From Oscillatoriales cyanobacterium (GTDB lineage Bacteria > Cyanobacteriota > Cyanobacteriia > Cyanobacteriales > Microcoleaceae): DNA of 54,111 nucleotides. Position 1 is the first letter of the stretch, and the number at the start of each line of letters is the position of its first letter. The stretch spans positions 1 through 54,111 of the forward strand of contig RDXX01000056.1 of NCBI GenBank assembly GCA_004292955.1, given 5' to 3'. The notes under the pieces were generated by a model, which saw only the letters and a list, made by a program, of their open reading frames with translations, searched no databases and was not told the origin of the DNA. Below are positions 23,101-27,521 of this stretch, one piece after another. The position numbers and the translations under genes were made by a program.

Positions 23101-24053
23101 GCAATGCCGATATCGAGAGTTGAAGGAATTGTCGGGATGGGTAAGTCGCGCAAAAAAGTGTTAGCAAATGCCGTTCCTTCCTCCAACCAAATCGTATTTT
23201 CATTTGGCTCTGTCGGCGACACCAAACCGTTAGCATATTCGATAATTTGCTGCCCCAGCGGTGTAGTCCGCCATTCTTTATTCGGGTTGATTAATTGGTC
23301 TAGGGGCGGTGCGTTCCCCGTCGCTCCGAGTACCGTAAATATAATATCGTTATAGTCGCCGTCTGAGTTGGCTGCTGAGGTATCTTCCAGGGCGAAGGTG
23401 TTCCCAGTTCCGGTTGCATCGGCGATCGGCAGCACGTATGATGTATTGTTGGGATTGGCTCCAGCAACACTGAACAAGGGACGGAGTTCGGGAAATAAAT
23501 CCCACAACCACGAGAATTGCAGCGATGACTGTACCGTGCCGCTGGGTACGAACATGACAGCAAAAGTATCTCCTGGTGTCATGTTGAAGGTTTTGATGCC
23601 CTGATATTCTCCTGCACCAAAATCGCCTTCAGAGGGCATCGCACCGGTGAATTTGGCCCCTTCCGTACTATCGTGGATGACGATATGTCCTTCCGTTGAA
23701 TTAGTGAGAACTCTCCTGGCTGCTTCAGCGATGAATTCTGGGCTACCAGGCGTCAGCGATTCCATTCCTGTCAGGCTGAAAATGCCAAGTTCGCCTTCAT
23801 AGTAGCCACCGTCAAATTGATAATCAATTTTGACTTGTCCGCTGGCATTTTCTACAACAAAAGTGCCTGGATTAAGCGAGCTGGCTGTTGCTGCAATTGA
23901 GAGATTTGTTGGGAGATTAGTATTGTTTTGGAGGTCGCCGATTCGCTGCGTAGCATTAGGTTGATTGTCTGCAATATCTAAAAATCCAGCAGATTTTTCA
24001 GCGCTGTTATCTATTTCTTTTGGTAATTCGTCAGTATTCTTATCGACAAGCAA
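5178..24053 (-). CDS. Giant RHS/YD-repeat toxin, 3' part of a frameshifted gene (DUF4114, PPC-like and Ig-like modules, RHS shell, Hint, HNH nuclease tip)
   Basis: Residue numbers count from the TTG at 24053. Order: DUF4114 (about 75-242); two putative-Ig/cadherin-like modules (550-718); 22 PPC-like beta modules (about 715-3080); SdrD-B-like and beta-propeller-like parts (3195-3620); more Ig-like modules (to 4285); RHS start (about 4465); several dozen YD repeats (about 4685-5700); RHS core with RARYYDPSLGRF and DPTGY (about 5785-5830); a Gly/Ala-rich hydrophobic pre-toxin segment; Hint domain from Cys6037 (CFVAGTEIL) to HN at 6169-6170; then a 120-residue tip with YEHPRPLADGGDP (Glu6237, His6238) and a later SPHN, like HNH/EndoVII nuclease toxins. 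The RHS shell would enclose the toxin and Hint would cleave before it. The frame stays open upstream to 24878 without any ATG or GTG, and the first ATG lies inside DUF4114. The piece therefore very likely lost its start to the frameshift at 24834-24859. The exact nuclease subfamily is not assigned. Confidence 0.9.
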   Translation of the reverse strand: MLVDKNTDELPKEIDNSAEKSAGFLDIADNQPNATQRIGDLQNNTNLPTNLSIAATASSLNPGTFVVENASGQVKIDYQFDGGYYEGELGIFSLTGMESLTPGSPEFIAEAARRVLTNSTEGHIVIHDSTEGAKFTGAMPSEGDFGAGEYQGIKTFNMTPGDTFAVMFVPSGTVQSSLQFSWLWDLFPELRPLFSVAGANPNNTSYVLPIADATGTGNTFALEDTSAANSDGDYNDIIFTVLGATGNAPPLDQLINPNKEWRTTPLGQQIIEYANGLVSPTEPNENTIWLEEGTAFANTFLRDLPIPTIPSTLDIGIAGLNFDISDTDQKSINDALEISLVDKTTGKPLTGTIAASKNALFNITEGRSAQLAPGVTFNGSKISIDLSQIAPGTTATLQVRLVNNDSDTATKVGITSIVVQPGATPPPIPTTPSAIVPNSSPIDFATIKDVSGSVETLYGQTSFNSTTKVLHADLALKNTGSSPLRDRLLVGVTNISDPRVKLLDAAGIAPDGTVYYDFTPLVGDGLLAAGETTLPGTLKFHNPSGVRFSYDLVFLSELNQPPQFLGTPDAEAVIGKAYVYSATAVDPEGDAITYSLLEKPQGMEIDAETGIVTWNPAAGDIGNHAVTVRADDGKGGITKLTYTLSAVTQPPNRPPIFTSTPVVDAAVNTPYRYNSDAADPDSDTLTYNLVLGPDGMTVNAETGLVQWTPPAARVFGDTVLGRISAPGERDTYTFSALEGQRVYYDALRGSGTQTLKLYSPSGLLVLDSTTSPIDTSYPRPPVNLTETGNYRLVIGGDPGDYGFSLIDMEETPVAPFDRNVTGLLSPGSEDDAYRFNGFKGQRLYFDQLSTNSNLNWVLYDGEGRQVSSWVDGKQVSPWYVGWQDNEIVLPSDSEYTLVLRGSAPFFGSTSYTFRIVTPDTITYPLQLGSNTNPNTVSAAITEKGERDTYTFEGTKGQRLYFDYLSSSNQVNAWVKLVSPSGAIVPVLNSIGLGSDTEPFTIDETGTYRLEIDGQWESTGNYSFSLLDVGNATPIDKDTDVTGQLSPGFETHFYSFTGDASQRLYLDSDINPGWANWTLYGPGNQAIATDSKTTFGGPNTYAGNNPSGLGGDFEVVLPSAGSYLLAVQGRNATPVDYKFRVITPQTLSGGTLTPDTWGNFSVSGSISEKGERDVYTFSGSANQRLLLDTLVETPNTYVRLVSPSGIEVFNTPASGDWARTIPYILPEAGNYRLIVDGNVESTENYNVRLLSLTTAPTLSLNAPTNGTLNPGSETDIYQFTGTEGDRLYLDTLLSSSPGGWLLYGPGNQLVSSNYLWSDIETVLPGSGTYYIVLRGDGTPAPGGNGIAAPINYSIQPFFSTANPTAITLGSVNSANISKPGEQDVYTFTGSVGQRLYFDPQLGNGNITAKIISPSGLEIFSGNTGADGLSNTLTESGTYRLTIDGNNDVLGSYSFRLADATAAPILPLGTATPGSLPPNEALLYQINGTAGGRILFDSLSPAASGANWALHAPGFPNFLSQIGGSSLSSDFEVLLPVTGAYTLALQNTSGSNVSYNISANNITSEPVASSGLGITRTGTVSPGTPVNQTFTASAGTLVYFDSLDVDNDAVSVTLLDRNGSPVSALNGSSASWDSSVPIQLQQTGTYTLRVQGTGDYGYSLLDLAASSALNLNATASIPSIPAWGTTAYKFDGAVGQKLYYDGLTNNPGVSLKLISPSGRQIANFTAAEYWANYATDRLDTLTESGTHYLLVSNDQATPTANVSFRLLDRTSAATFNLNADVESTFAPSPFETDLYRFNGQAGQYLYFDALDGSWSNTWTLYGPGGQTVINRTQALSDFELALPGDGEYLLALQGLGGSPASYKFQVVTPTMPVASLPIGTSTPVNSTIGSPGEQDIYTFNGTAGQRLFFDGIADSGYKSLWLTSPSGVEILTGVPTSQDRDLFALSETGTYRVKVDAPTTSPEANKTGSYSFRFLDAGAASPIALDAPAQTWTVGANETRLLQFTGTAGQNVYFLNSSGGGWTLYGPGGITSNSGMSWGAYGPTNNTLKPYGGGDAELTLPSDGTYIIALNNANNPNSANYPFQIVTSDRTTTSIQLGNVVTGSIGKMGELDSYTFTGEVGQQLVVDSLVANNPSLRTKIFSPSGKKIYEQQAIAEQSPITLEEAGAYRVEIDGDWRSTGNYSFRLLDTASTNHPSVFNLPLDQNLSGILANAQERQVYRFQGTEGQHLYFDLAGNWNPSNGTKWELYGPGNQKIDSISGVPGPDLEVKLPGNGTYTLVIGGNTNITAPESYQFKVVTPETTVLPLTLSSTITSSISEPGERDIYKFKSKPGQRLFFDRIAGDSNFTVKLFSPSHPTDTVLNDPNSPSINEYWWRTIVPTWDGRLDADMTAPMFLREAGEYHLVIDGTDNTTGNYSFRLVDVEDPQAVPLLNLDADISNTLAPGTKIDFYQFKPAVGQPLYFDLAASTGSGVSWVLYGPDNKPIPTAGWTGSDFEITPTIPGTYVLALQNNSATSANYSFKVATPPIATPTALSLGSTVSGTIGEVGEKNEYTFAGTPGQRVYFDSQGASSGIRAKLISPSGAEFTNNTWNAASPTGNWIAANADWTPATLTESGTYRLIVDGDNSATGSYNFRLQDVAASTPLPVATPTPSRLEPGNETELYKFTGTAGQRLNFDAAVPFGSSASWIVYGPNNQVVPQTGVSGSDFNLMLPTNGEYVLAVRGNSATPVDYNFTVTDSTLTLVATTGLGTVQSGNIAAGQVVNHTFTASAGTRIYFDSQDVDNDAVNVRLLDPNGTQVFSINASSDSNPPFIQLQQTGTYTVEVRGSNPTSTGDYRYQILELPSVTPNPRDSENSIQMGVTVSKTLELGRSAEVYSFTGTPGQTIFYDGLIPPLGAESVNARLVSPSGDTIFFNDGWWRPQSAGDAGPYTLTEAGTYNLLVTGEQDAPADFRFRVLDVANAAELQLNQRTSATLEPGNPTQLYKFTGTEGQQIFFDSLTGGNANWVLYQPGHQKGDVTRTVFGWNSISTDQDVVLPVDGEYVLAVFGNNSNTPSAYSFQALSGKAMPAVVTPGDGETSGAVGEELGAYRVVLETSDGKGGVAQQDFRVQVGPEPGNSSPTFNTPPVTSGYTSTRYIYRTSAADADGDNLTYLLEDAPSGMIIESETGRIIWATPSASAPGNPHKVRVRVEDGRGGVDVQSFDINISNAVPGTVKGSVYLDADGTGDRRVTNPGNMTPDNRVVVGDRFADNYAAYDLNRPDGVPGILGAMTFKRNPDGTVDPNTLLLGGGAASGGGALYEVKVVRGENGHIIGLDDDGEAETPYTANYFADSPYSDAGLVYTPDNVLLANLWKPSGIYSIKPGGAPSGGYPWAMGGLTFVPEGFPGEGQLKATGAYPSNGFYTLTYGPNGTFPDGTPRYTINPPGQPETTAGAGPGAFVYMPVTAPNFDSGEGLLMAEWNAGGIYAYDLDSDGNPIPSTRTPFITGYGGAWGAVTDPVTGDLLFNAWSGFSNLMVVRGLGKPTDNEPGMENWLVYVDTNRDGIQNTNEPFTYSDASGNYSFTLAPGNYRIVSQLQPGWTQTNPTNPIYQEVTVTANNTKFGVDFAATNSKLAGPNTDPEFTSTPPTTVKAGERLVYRTTATDLNNDDLTFELVLAPKGMAIAPNGTISWRPPLNSVGTHDIIVRVNDGRGGTDLQAFKIEVTPGNNAPVFTSQLPQNINPAVNQPFQYQAKAVDLDGDTITYSIIPNSSKPVTPTNATINPTTGVVNWTPTTTQQGGAFNWVYAGEVEPWEILIKATDNKGGEAFQRLELTVSPAAPNRAPSITSTPRTNTRLGKTYFYQVAATDPDGNPLTYTLVNPPSGMAFATPASTPAGMTFQEGLISWTPGVSQQGTYPITVRVSDGLGGTATQTFNLTADNIANNRAPSIDSTPAEQVTNISRLYQYNLAGSDADGDRLLWSLDKAPSGMIVDPQSGSLRWQPNAEQIGEHTISVRVIDGNGGYAIQEFSLAVRAINTPPTIVSNPPTKAATGQVYSYAVAASDLENDPLTFSLVSYPVGMAIDSNGRIQWTPNANSIGQHSVEVAVTDKQGAIATQTFMVNVGTDAINLPPAITSTPVFTASPGRAYSYQVQATDADGTISQYQLLQSPPGMTINSATGVVTWNNPTAGNHQVVVGAVDNSGTGAAQGFELISRANSAAVVPQIPPQSASPGQSYRYNLRAADANGDLQAYTLVQSPSGMTVDEFGRISWQPTAANIGNNPVEIRVTDAFGESVTVSYNLSVVADTVAPKVNLIASNNTANLGDSVTFTVNAVDNVKVESLGLTINGTPVVIDAQGKATVKLNNLTTLTAVATAKDSAGNVGTATLPVNAIDPNDVGAPTLTINLESDAEITAPVNIIGTISDSNLQYYTLEMAPVGSNNFKEVYRGTANVTNGTVATFDPTVLANGAYVLKFTAFDANGNGSTTERTVNVAGDLKLGNFRLSFTDLSVPVAGIPISVTRTYDSLNANATDDFGYGWRMEFRDTDLKTSLKPDPTYEELGINTVPFDSKTKVFITLPGGKRETFTFKPTPHHLNQYLGAMGPGAAMYKPAFESQKGSTMTLTVKDANLVRNENGYYGVNAQPFNPENAAFGGVYILTTQEGLVYEIDAKSGDLLTATDSNGNKLSFSDAGIVSSTGKSVVFERDAAGRIVGVVDPDGQKVKYEYDAKGDLIAVKDRENNRTQFKYEDADRPHFLTEVIDPLGRSGVKTEYDEKGRLKQMVDANGSAVELIYDPNNSIQKVKDVFGKETTYIYDVRGNVLTEIDPLGKRIDRTYDTDNNLLTETDGDGVTTKLTYDNRRNLLTIEDEGGFITRMTYDSQGRATSIVSPTGLKTAAKYDSRGNLIESTDTDGLKTTYTYNARGQLLTQTAPDGQVNSFQYDAAGNIKRTIDSRGNQVDFDYNPNGRIEFATTTFTLNGQSHTLRMEYDYDSEGRITAARTSQGNNQSIIYDALGRVKSVTDVFGNTTSHRYDLPLAPGENTTPIAGAGRAVTRIDEVTMPDNTPTNTTDNPKVINKYDAANNLIAQISPTGLETRYVYDALNRRTETILPDRTPGDWTDNPRTKTEYSDGNRIKSQTDTLGNKTQYTYNDLGQITRVLNPFNQPTTYTYNAGGQVETVTDYRNRKTQYVYDDKARVKEVIFFDNSRIKLTYDELGRVKTETNELNQTTTYEYDAKGRVKAVINAKNERTEFEYDQRDNLVRVTDPLLQSTTFKYDQYGQQVGVTFHNGDKVAMGYDRFGRLTAYTDENLNPTKYTYDNLSQLTQIEQPKQLVNGQLQDTFTKYVYDNLSRLQKIEDANTQVTEFKYDEFNRPWQTILPLGQSNRTDYNKFGQVTATTDFNGSKIDYSYDPFGRLDGKNFTDPGIPDVSYTYDPLTLGLATVTDGRGITRYGYDNYDRLQTVTTPDQKVVQYGYDLLSNITSLVTPTGTTTYGYDVLNRLDTVKKGNRILADYDYNPAGNLSKITLGDSSVEERKYDTRNRLERVTAKNSTDTVFNDFKYTLDPVGNRKKVEEFDGRTVDYAYDALNRLTQEKMVGGVTSNRTIDYTYDLVGNRLTRNDSGTGLANYSYDANNRLRQLTQGSQTTAFNYDNNGSIIQRSDGTQTVTYDWFNDGENRLAGVTNSGPGGTSQTNFVYDAFGNRVASIANGVRTNYLTASAGGLPSVLMEYDAAGQVTADYTHGLGLVSAVRNNREGFYHTDGIGSTRAITDSVGLVTDRYTYDAFGGLLNQTGTFGNSFQFAGEQRDSSTGLDYMRARYYDPSLGRFISKDAFSGFLSDPYSQHDYQYAHANPVRFTDPTGYFTMGDIMGTLSGVSALAAISGVGFGGGYIGGAAAGGASGSEILGMFGDWGAGFANGVSGGYLTDMYEHYSGNKVEPTHGMLWSAGAVTGIGVSFLLGMKLPLVASASMGPLKWVATAGVAADTTFDAYGAAQATGNLYNSYQDNGGWEFQDSWNLLAYLPFVGMTKGVRQGLSVSRKTPKLATPGADDLLANSKKMDGGVAGGPMCFVAGTEILTVDGIKNIEDIQVGDWVIADDPTTPGGIEAKEVLDTFENEATELYDLYVDGEVISTTAEHPFWVPGQGWVKAKDLVVGDLLQTDKETFVDVDKIDRREGDFKVYNFEVEGFPTYFVSELGILVHNTCEPHGRPILNTRLSDRVTKALPEGEVRTKSETQQARDFFKNNRQKAKEWWEQREGREWPTNATHYEHPRPLADGGDPLFAEPGFNGPTSPHNVPGPDGLTDFQRWGARGGRRPKDPTSET

Positions 24054-24807
24054 ATCAGTTTTTGCAGGAGATTGCGGAGCGGCGGGTATGGAAATTACCT
24101 GAGTTGATGCGGTTGATGGAGCAGCAGTATCATTGATTGCATCATCAGATGATACGGGTAATTGAGAAATGCCATTAGTTCCGATTGTTTCAGTTTTTAT
24201 TAATTCAGCAACTGCTGGTTGGCTGACAATAGGTTCTGGTGGTGCTGGCGGTTTAATTTCTAAATTAAGTTCATTAACGCTAGCGCTAGGTGTCTTTTGG
24301 TTGGGGGTTGTTTGTTTTGTTTGTGGTGATTCTGTAGTTGGGGATTGACCAGCAGTAGGCGTTTCTATTGGTAATGTTTCTTTGTTATCTAATTTATTAA
24401 CTGTTGCTGTTTGTGGTGTTTCTTTGCGATCCGATTTATCAATAGCTAGTGTTTCTGTTGGTAACTGTTCTTTGCTATCTGATTTATCAACAGCTAGTTT
24501 TTCTGTTGGTAACGTTTCTTTGTAATCTGATTTGTCAATTGTTGATGTTGCTGTTGGTGACGTTTCTTTGTTATCTGATTTATCAACAGCTAGTTTTTCT
24601 GTTGGTAACGTTTCTTTGTTATCTAATTTATTAACTGTTGCGGTTGTTTGTGATTCTTGGTTATCGAATTTACCAACTGCTGATATTACCGTTGGTGACG
24701 ATTCTTGATTATCGGATTTACCAACTGTTGATGTTACCGTTGGTGATGATTCTTGATTATCGGGTTTACCAATTGCTGATGTTGGTGACGATTCTTGATT
24801 ATCGGGT

Positions 24808-27111
24808 TTACCAACTGTTGATGTTACCGTTGGTGACGATTCTTGATGACGATTCTTGATTTGTAGATTTGCTGACAGTTAGTATTTCTGTTCGTGGCAA
24901 TTCCTTGCTGTCTGAGTTGGCGATTTTTGTTGCTGATGGTTGAAGTGTTTGACTGTCTGAATCGGTAACTGTTGTTGCTGTTGTTGCTGGTAATTCTTTG
25001 GAATCTGGGCTAGTAACAGTTTCTGTTTTTGTTTCCGGGCTTTGACTATCTGAATTGGCAACAATTTCTGTTTTTGTTTCAGATTTTTGACTGTCTGAAT
25101 TAGCGACAGCTTCTGTTTTTATTTCAGATTTTTTACTGTCAGGGTTAGCGACGGTTTCTGTTTTTGTTTCAGGTTTTTGACTGTCTGAATTAGCGACGGC
25201 TTCTGTTTTCGTTTCAGGTTTTTGACTGTTTGAGTCAGTAACTTTTGTTGCTGCTGTTATTTGAGGTTTTTGTTTGTCTATATCGGCAGTTGTTAATGGT
25301 GTTTTTTCCGGTGATTTGTCGCCAGAATTAGTAGCAGTTGATTCTGCTGTAGATTTGGTTGCTGATTTATCCGATTCACCCTTCAATTTCTGAACCAACA
25401 AATTGTGGATTGAGGCAGATTTGGAGTCAACTAATTGGTTGAGGGGAATGATTTTAGATGTAGCACCCGTGACTCTAAATGTGATATCATCGTAATCGCG
25501 ATCGCTTCCTTGAATCAGCCCCATGTCTTCCATGACAAAGAGTTTGCCTTCGCCCGTAATGTCGGCAATTTGACCGATACTAAGGCCGTCGCTGGGATTG
25601 TCTGTAGCTATTGAAAATAGAGGTTGTTTGTCGCCACCGATTGCGGGATTGTCGTATACTTGTTGTACTCTTCCGTTGGGTACTAGCATGAAAAAGAATT
25701 TGTCCCCAGGCGTCATGGCAAATGTTTTTGTGCCAAGATATTGTCCTGAATTGACGTTTTCTGGGTTGTTAGGAGCGGTGTAATATGCTCCTTCTAAATC
25801 GTCAGAAATTGCGATGTAACCTAATGTCGAGTTGCTTAAAGCTCTGCTGGCTGCTTCTTTGATAAATGCTAAGGAACCTGGAACAAATTTCTCCATTCCG
25901 AGTAGGCTGACGATGGCTAACTGTCCGGTATACCAACCTCCATCTGATGTGAATTCTATGCCGACTATTCCTTTTTCATCAACTAGGAATGCGTTTGAGT
26001 CAAAGTTGATGTTGGTTGCTGGCGTTGAGGTTTTCTTCCATTCTAGATTAGTGGTGGTATCTAAATTATTGGCTGTAGAGTTTTGGGTAAGTAAGGTTTT
26101 ATTTGATTCTGATTTATCAGTCGCTGATGCAGTCGCAGGTTCTGTTTTATTAGTTTCTGATTTGTCGGTGGTTACAGTAGCAGGTGCTGTTTTATTTGAC
26201 TCTAAATTATCCGTTGTAGCTGCGGTAACAGGTAATGTTTTGTTGGTTTCTGATTTATCAGTTGTTGATGCAGTCGCTGGTTGTGTTTTGTCAGGTTCTG
26301 ATTTGTCGGTTGTTGATGCAGTTGCAGGTGCTGTTTTGTTAGGTTCTGACTTGTCGGTTGTTGATACAGTTGCAGGTGATAGTTTATTTGATTCCGACTC
26401 ACTTTTAAGGGTGGTTCCTGACGACAAAGGTGTTTTGTTATCTTCTGCTTTTGAAGTTGTTTCAGTGGTGGCGGCTAAGGGTGTTTTGCCCAAAGCTTTT
26501 TCGCTCGTTGTGGATGCAGTTACAACGGGTAATGTTGAGTTTTTTTCTGTTTCGGGTTTTGTGGATGCGGCTGGGGATAATTGTGTTTGATTTTCCGGTG
26601 CTTTATCGGAAGTAGCTGTTGTGGCTGTCGTGGTTTTATTTAGTTCTGAGTTACCGATTGATGAGTTAATTGCAGGTGCGTTAGTCGCAGATTTACTCAA
26701 ATCATCAGTCGAGTTATTTGAAGTAATTCGATTCGGGTTGGTTAGGGGGTCTCCTACGTCTGAGTCGAGTTTACCAATTAGGGGGTCAACTTCAGAATTT
26801 GTTGCATCCTTAAGGGTACTGTTTGTTTTGGTCGCACTGCTACTGCTGTTGGCAGTAGGTATGCTTTTGGTATCAGAGGCTTTGTTAACAATAAAAGCAT
26901 CAGCCTCTGCTCGACTAAATTCATCTTTTGGCTTGTTTGTAGTTTCTATTAAGTTAAGTTGTTCCGCACGAGCCACAGAGTCGTCTGTTTGATATAATAA
27001 AGGTTTATTAGTTGGAATTACCGGCAAAATTGATGGCAAATTCGGGGCGATTCCTGGAATAAAGGATTCTTGTTCTTCTAACGGTTCTCCAATCGGGCTT
27101 GGTAAAGGCAT
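24808..27111 (-). CDS. DUF4114 protein with long Thr/Lys/Asp repeat linker, 5' part of the frameshifted giant gene
   Basis: The 767-aa product starts at the ATG at 27111, preceded by AAGGAG at a good distance. A GTG at 27120 would sit right on that site and is not used here. Residues 1-370 are low-complexity and disordered, with 19-20-residue repeats of the type TTDKSEPNKTAPATAS. Residues 375-560 form a DUF4114 domain: the GGWYTGQLAIVSLLGMEKF start, MTPGDKFFFMLVPNGRV, and the Asp-rich RDYDDITFRVTG end, which looks Ca-binding. The tail is again repetitive (SDSQKPETKTE units) and ends out of frame after the 13-bp duplication. No signal peptide is visible. DUF4114 is common in large cyanobacterial surface or secreted proteins. 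On its own this piece would be an unusual disordered protein, so it is best read as the N-terminus of the giant toxin. Confidence 0.85.
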   Translation of the reverse strand: MPLPSPIGEPLEEQESFIPGIAPNLPSILPVIPTNKPLLYQTDDSVARAEQLNLIETTNKPKDEFSRAEADAFIVNKASDTKSIPTANSSSSATKTNSTLKDATNSEVDPLIGKLDSDVGDPLTNPNRITSNNSTDDLSKSATNAPAINSSIGNSELNKTTTATTATSDKAPENQTQLSPAASTKPETEKNSTLPVVTASTTSEKALGKTPLAATTETTSKAEDNKTPLSSGTTLKSESESNKLSPATVSTTDKSEPNKTAPATASTTDKSEPDKTQPATASTTDKSETNKTLPVTAATTDNLESNKTAPATVTTDKSETNKTEPATASATDKSESNKTLLTQNSTANNLDTTTNLEWKKTSTPATNINFDSNAFLVDEKGIVGIEFTSDGGWYTGQLAIVSLLGMEKFVPGSLAFIKEAASRALSNSTLGYIAISDDLEGAYYTAPNNPENVNSGQYLGTKTFAMTPGDKFFFMLVPNGRVQQVYDNPAIGGDKQPLFSIATDNPSDGLSIGQIADITGEGKLFVMEDMGLIQGSDRDYDDITFRVTGATSKIIPLNQLVDSKSASIHNLLVQKLKGESDKSATKSTAESTATNSGDKSPEKTPLTTADIDKQKPQITAATKVTDSNSQKPETKTEAVANSDSQKPETKTETVANPDSKKSEIKTEAVANSDSQKSETKTEIVANSDSQSPETKTETVTSPDSKELPATTATTVTDSDSQTLQPSATKIANSDSKELPRTEILTVSKSTNQESSSRIVTNGNINSW
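24834..24859. repeat. Exact 13-bp tandem duplication causing the frameshift
   Basis: TGACGATTCTTGA occurs twice head to tail (24834-24846 and 24847-24859). In the neighbouring 40-60-base coding repeats the same stretch occurs only once each, so this copy is an extra insertion of 13 bases, a +1 shift. Tandem copies of this size arise and revert by replication slippage. Confidence 0.85.
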
Positions 27112-27202
27112 TCTTCGCACTCCTTCTTAGATACTTGCATAGCTGTTGCTTGCTGTTTGGGTCAACTGCAAGCGGACTATTTTTGATGGTTCTTTACTGT
27201 TC

Positions 27203-27321
27203 TACAGCAGGTTCCAGGTACGTGAGGTACATAGCAGAGATAGAGGACACGGCGCCGTGCCGTTTCCCTACGGCGATCGATCGGTTGACCGGTGTACTTC
27301 ATAAACGTGGAATCTGCTGTA
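27203..27321. mobile_element. TA-bounded palindromic element, MITE-like
   Basis: The left end, TACAGCAGGTTCCAGGTACG and onward (27203-27230), is repeated inverted at the right end (27294-27321), matching at about 22 of 28 positions. Both ends begin with TA, and a 12-bp palindrome CACGGCGCCGTG (27248-27259) lies in the middle. There is no gene in its 119 bases. A piece similar to its right arm (TTCATAAA then GAATCTG) also occurs at about 4950-4971, so the family is dispersed in this window. Confidence 0.5.
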
Positions 27322-27344
27322 TCTTGGGACTTATGTGCCAATTG

Positions 27345-27521
27345 GCTTGACACAATACCTATAGCAATAAGGTGCAGCACAAGTACCCAAAGCATGGGGT
27401 TTGTACTCCATTCCTGTTAATGCAGTCTCGGACGGATGCAAAAGTGGTTTGACACAATATCCATAGCAATAAGGTGCATCGTCAGCACTTTAAGCATGGA
27501 TTTGTGTTCCATTTCTGTTGA
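27345..27521. repeat. Two imperfect direct repeats of about 80 bp
   Basis: The first copy (about 27345-27420) and the second (about 27447-27521) share TTGACACAATA, ATAGCAATAAGGTGCA, AAGCATGG and CCATT-CTGTT blocks in the same order. A shorter third match starts near 27658 (CAAAAGTGGTTTTACAC). On the minus strand both copies could encode a short hydrophobic peptide (MLWVLVLHLIAIGIVSS and MLKVLTMHLIAMDIVSN). A tandemly duplicated promoter region or a repeat family are both possible. Confidence 0.45.

Larger units (their letters stand above)
5178..27111 (-). pseudogene. Reconstructed single gene of about 7,306 codons, split by a 13-bp duplication (broken or phase-variable)
   Basis: The upstream fragment (27111-24808) and the downstream frame (24878-5178) encode one continuous repeat-rich linker if one copy of the 13-bp duplication at 24834-24859 is removed. 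The reading frames differ by exactly the shift a 13-base insertion makes. The joined sequence keeps the NQESSPT repeat register on both sides. The whole gene would then have a normal ATG and ribosome binding site, two DUF4114 domains and the RHS toxin end. As sequenced, translation stops 18 codons after the duplication, so the toxin part should not be made except by frameshifting or by reversion through slippage. An assembly error at this repeat is the main alternative. Confidence 0.75.

Noticed and set aside
24400..24860. CRISPR-like array because of regular short repeats
   Set aside because: The repeats are in-frame protein repeats (DKSDNKETLPTE type) with drifting sequence, and no unique spacers or cas genes are present.
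24053..24878. TTG at 24053 as the genuine start of the giant protein
   Set aside because: There is no Shine-Dalgarno sequence, and the frame is open for 275 more codons upstream with the same repeat composition as the preceding gene. The frameshift explains it better.
27177..27395. 72-aa minus-strand gene with hydrophobic start
   Set aside because: Its 3' half runs through the palindromic TA-bounded element. Only the first 20 codons are shared with the neighbouring repeat copy, so it is kept as a repeat observation and not as a gene.
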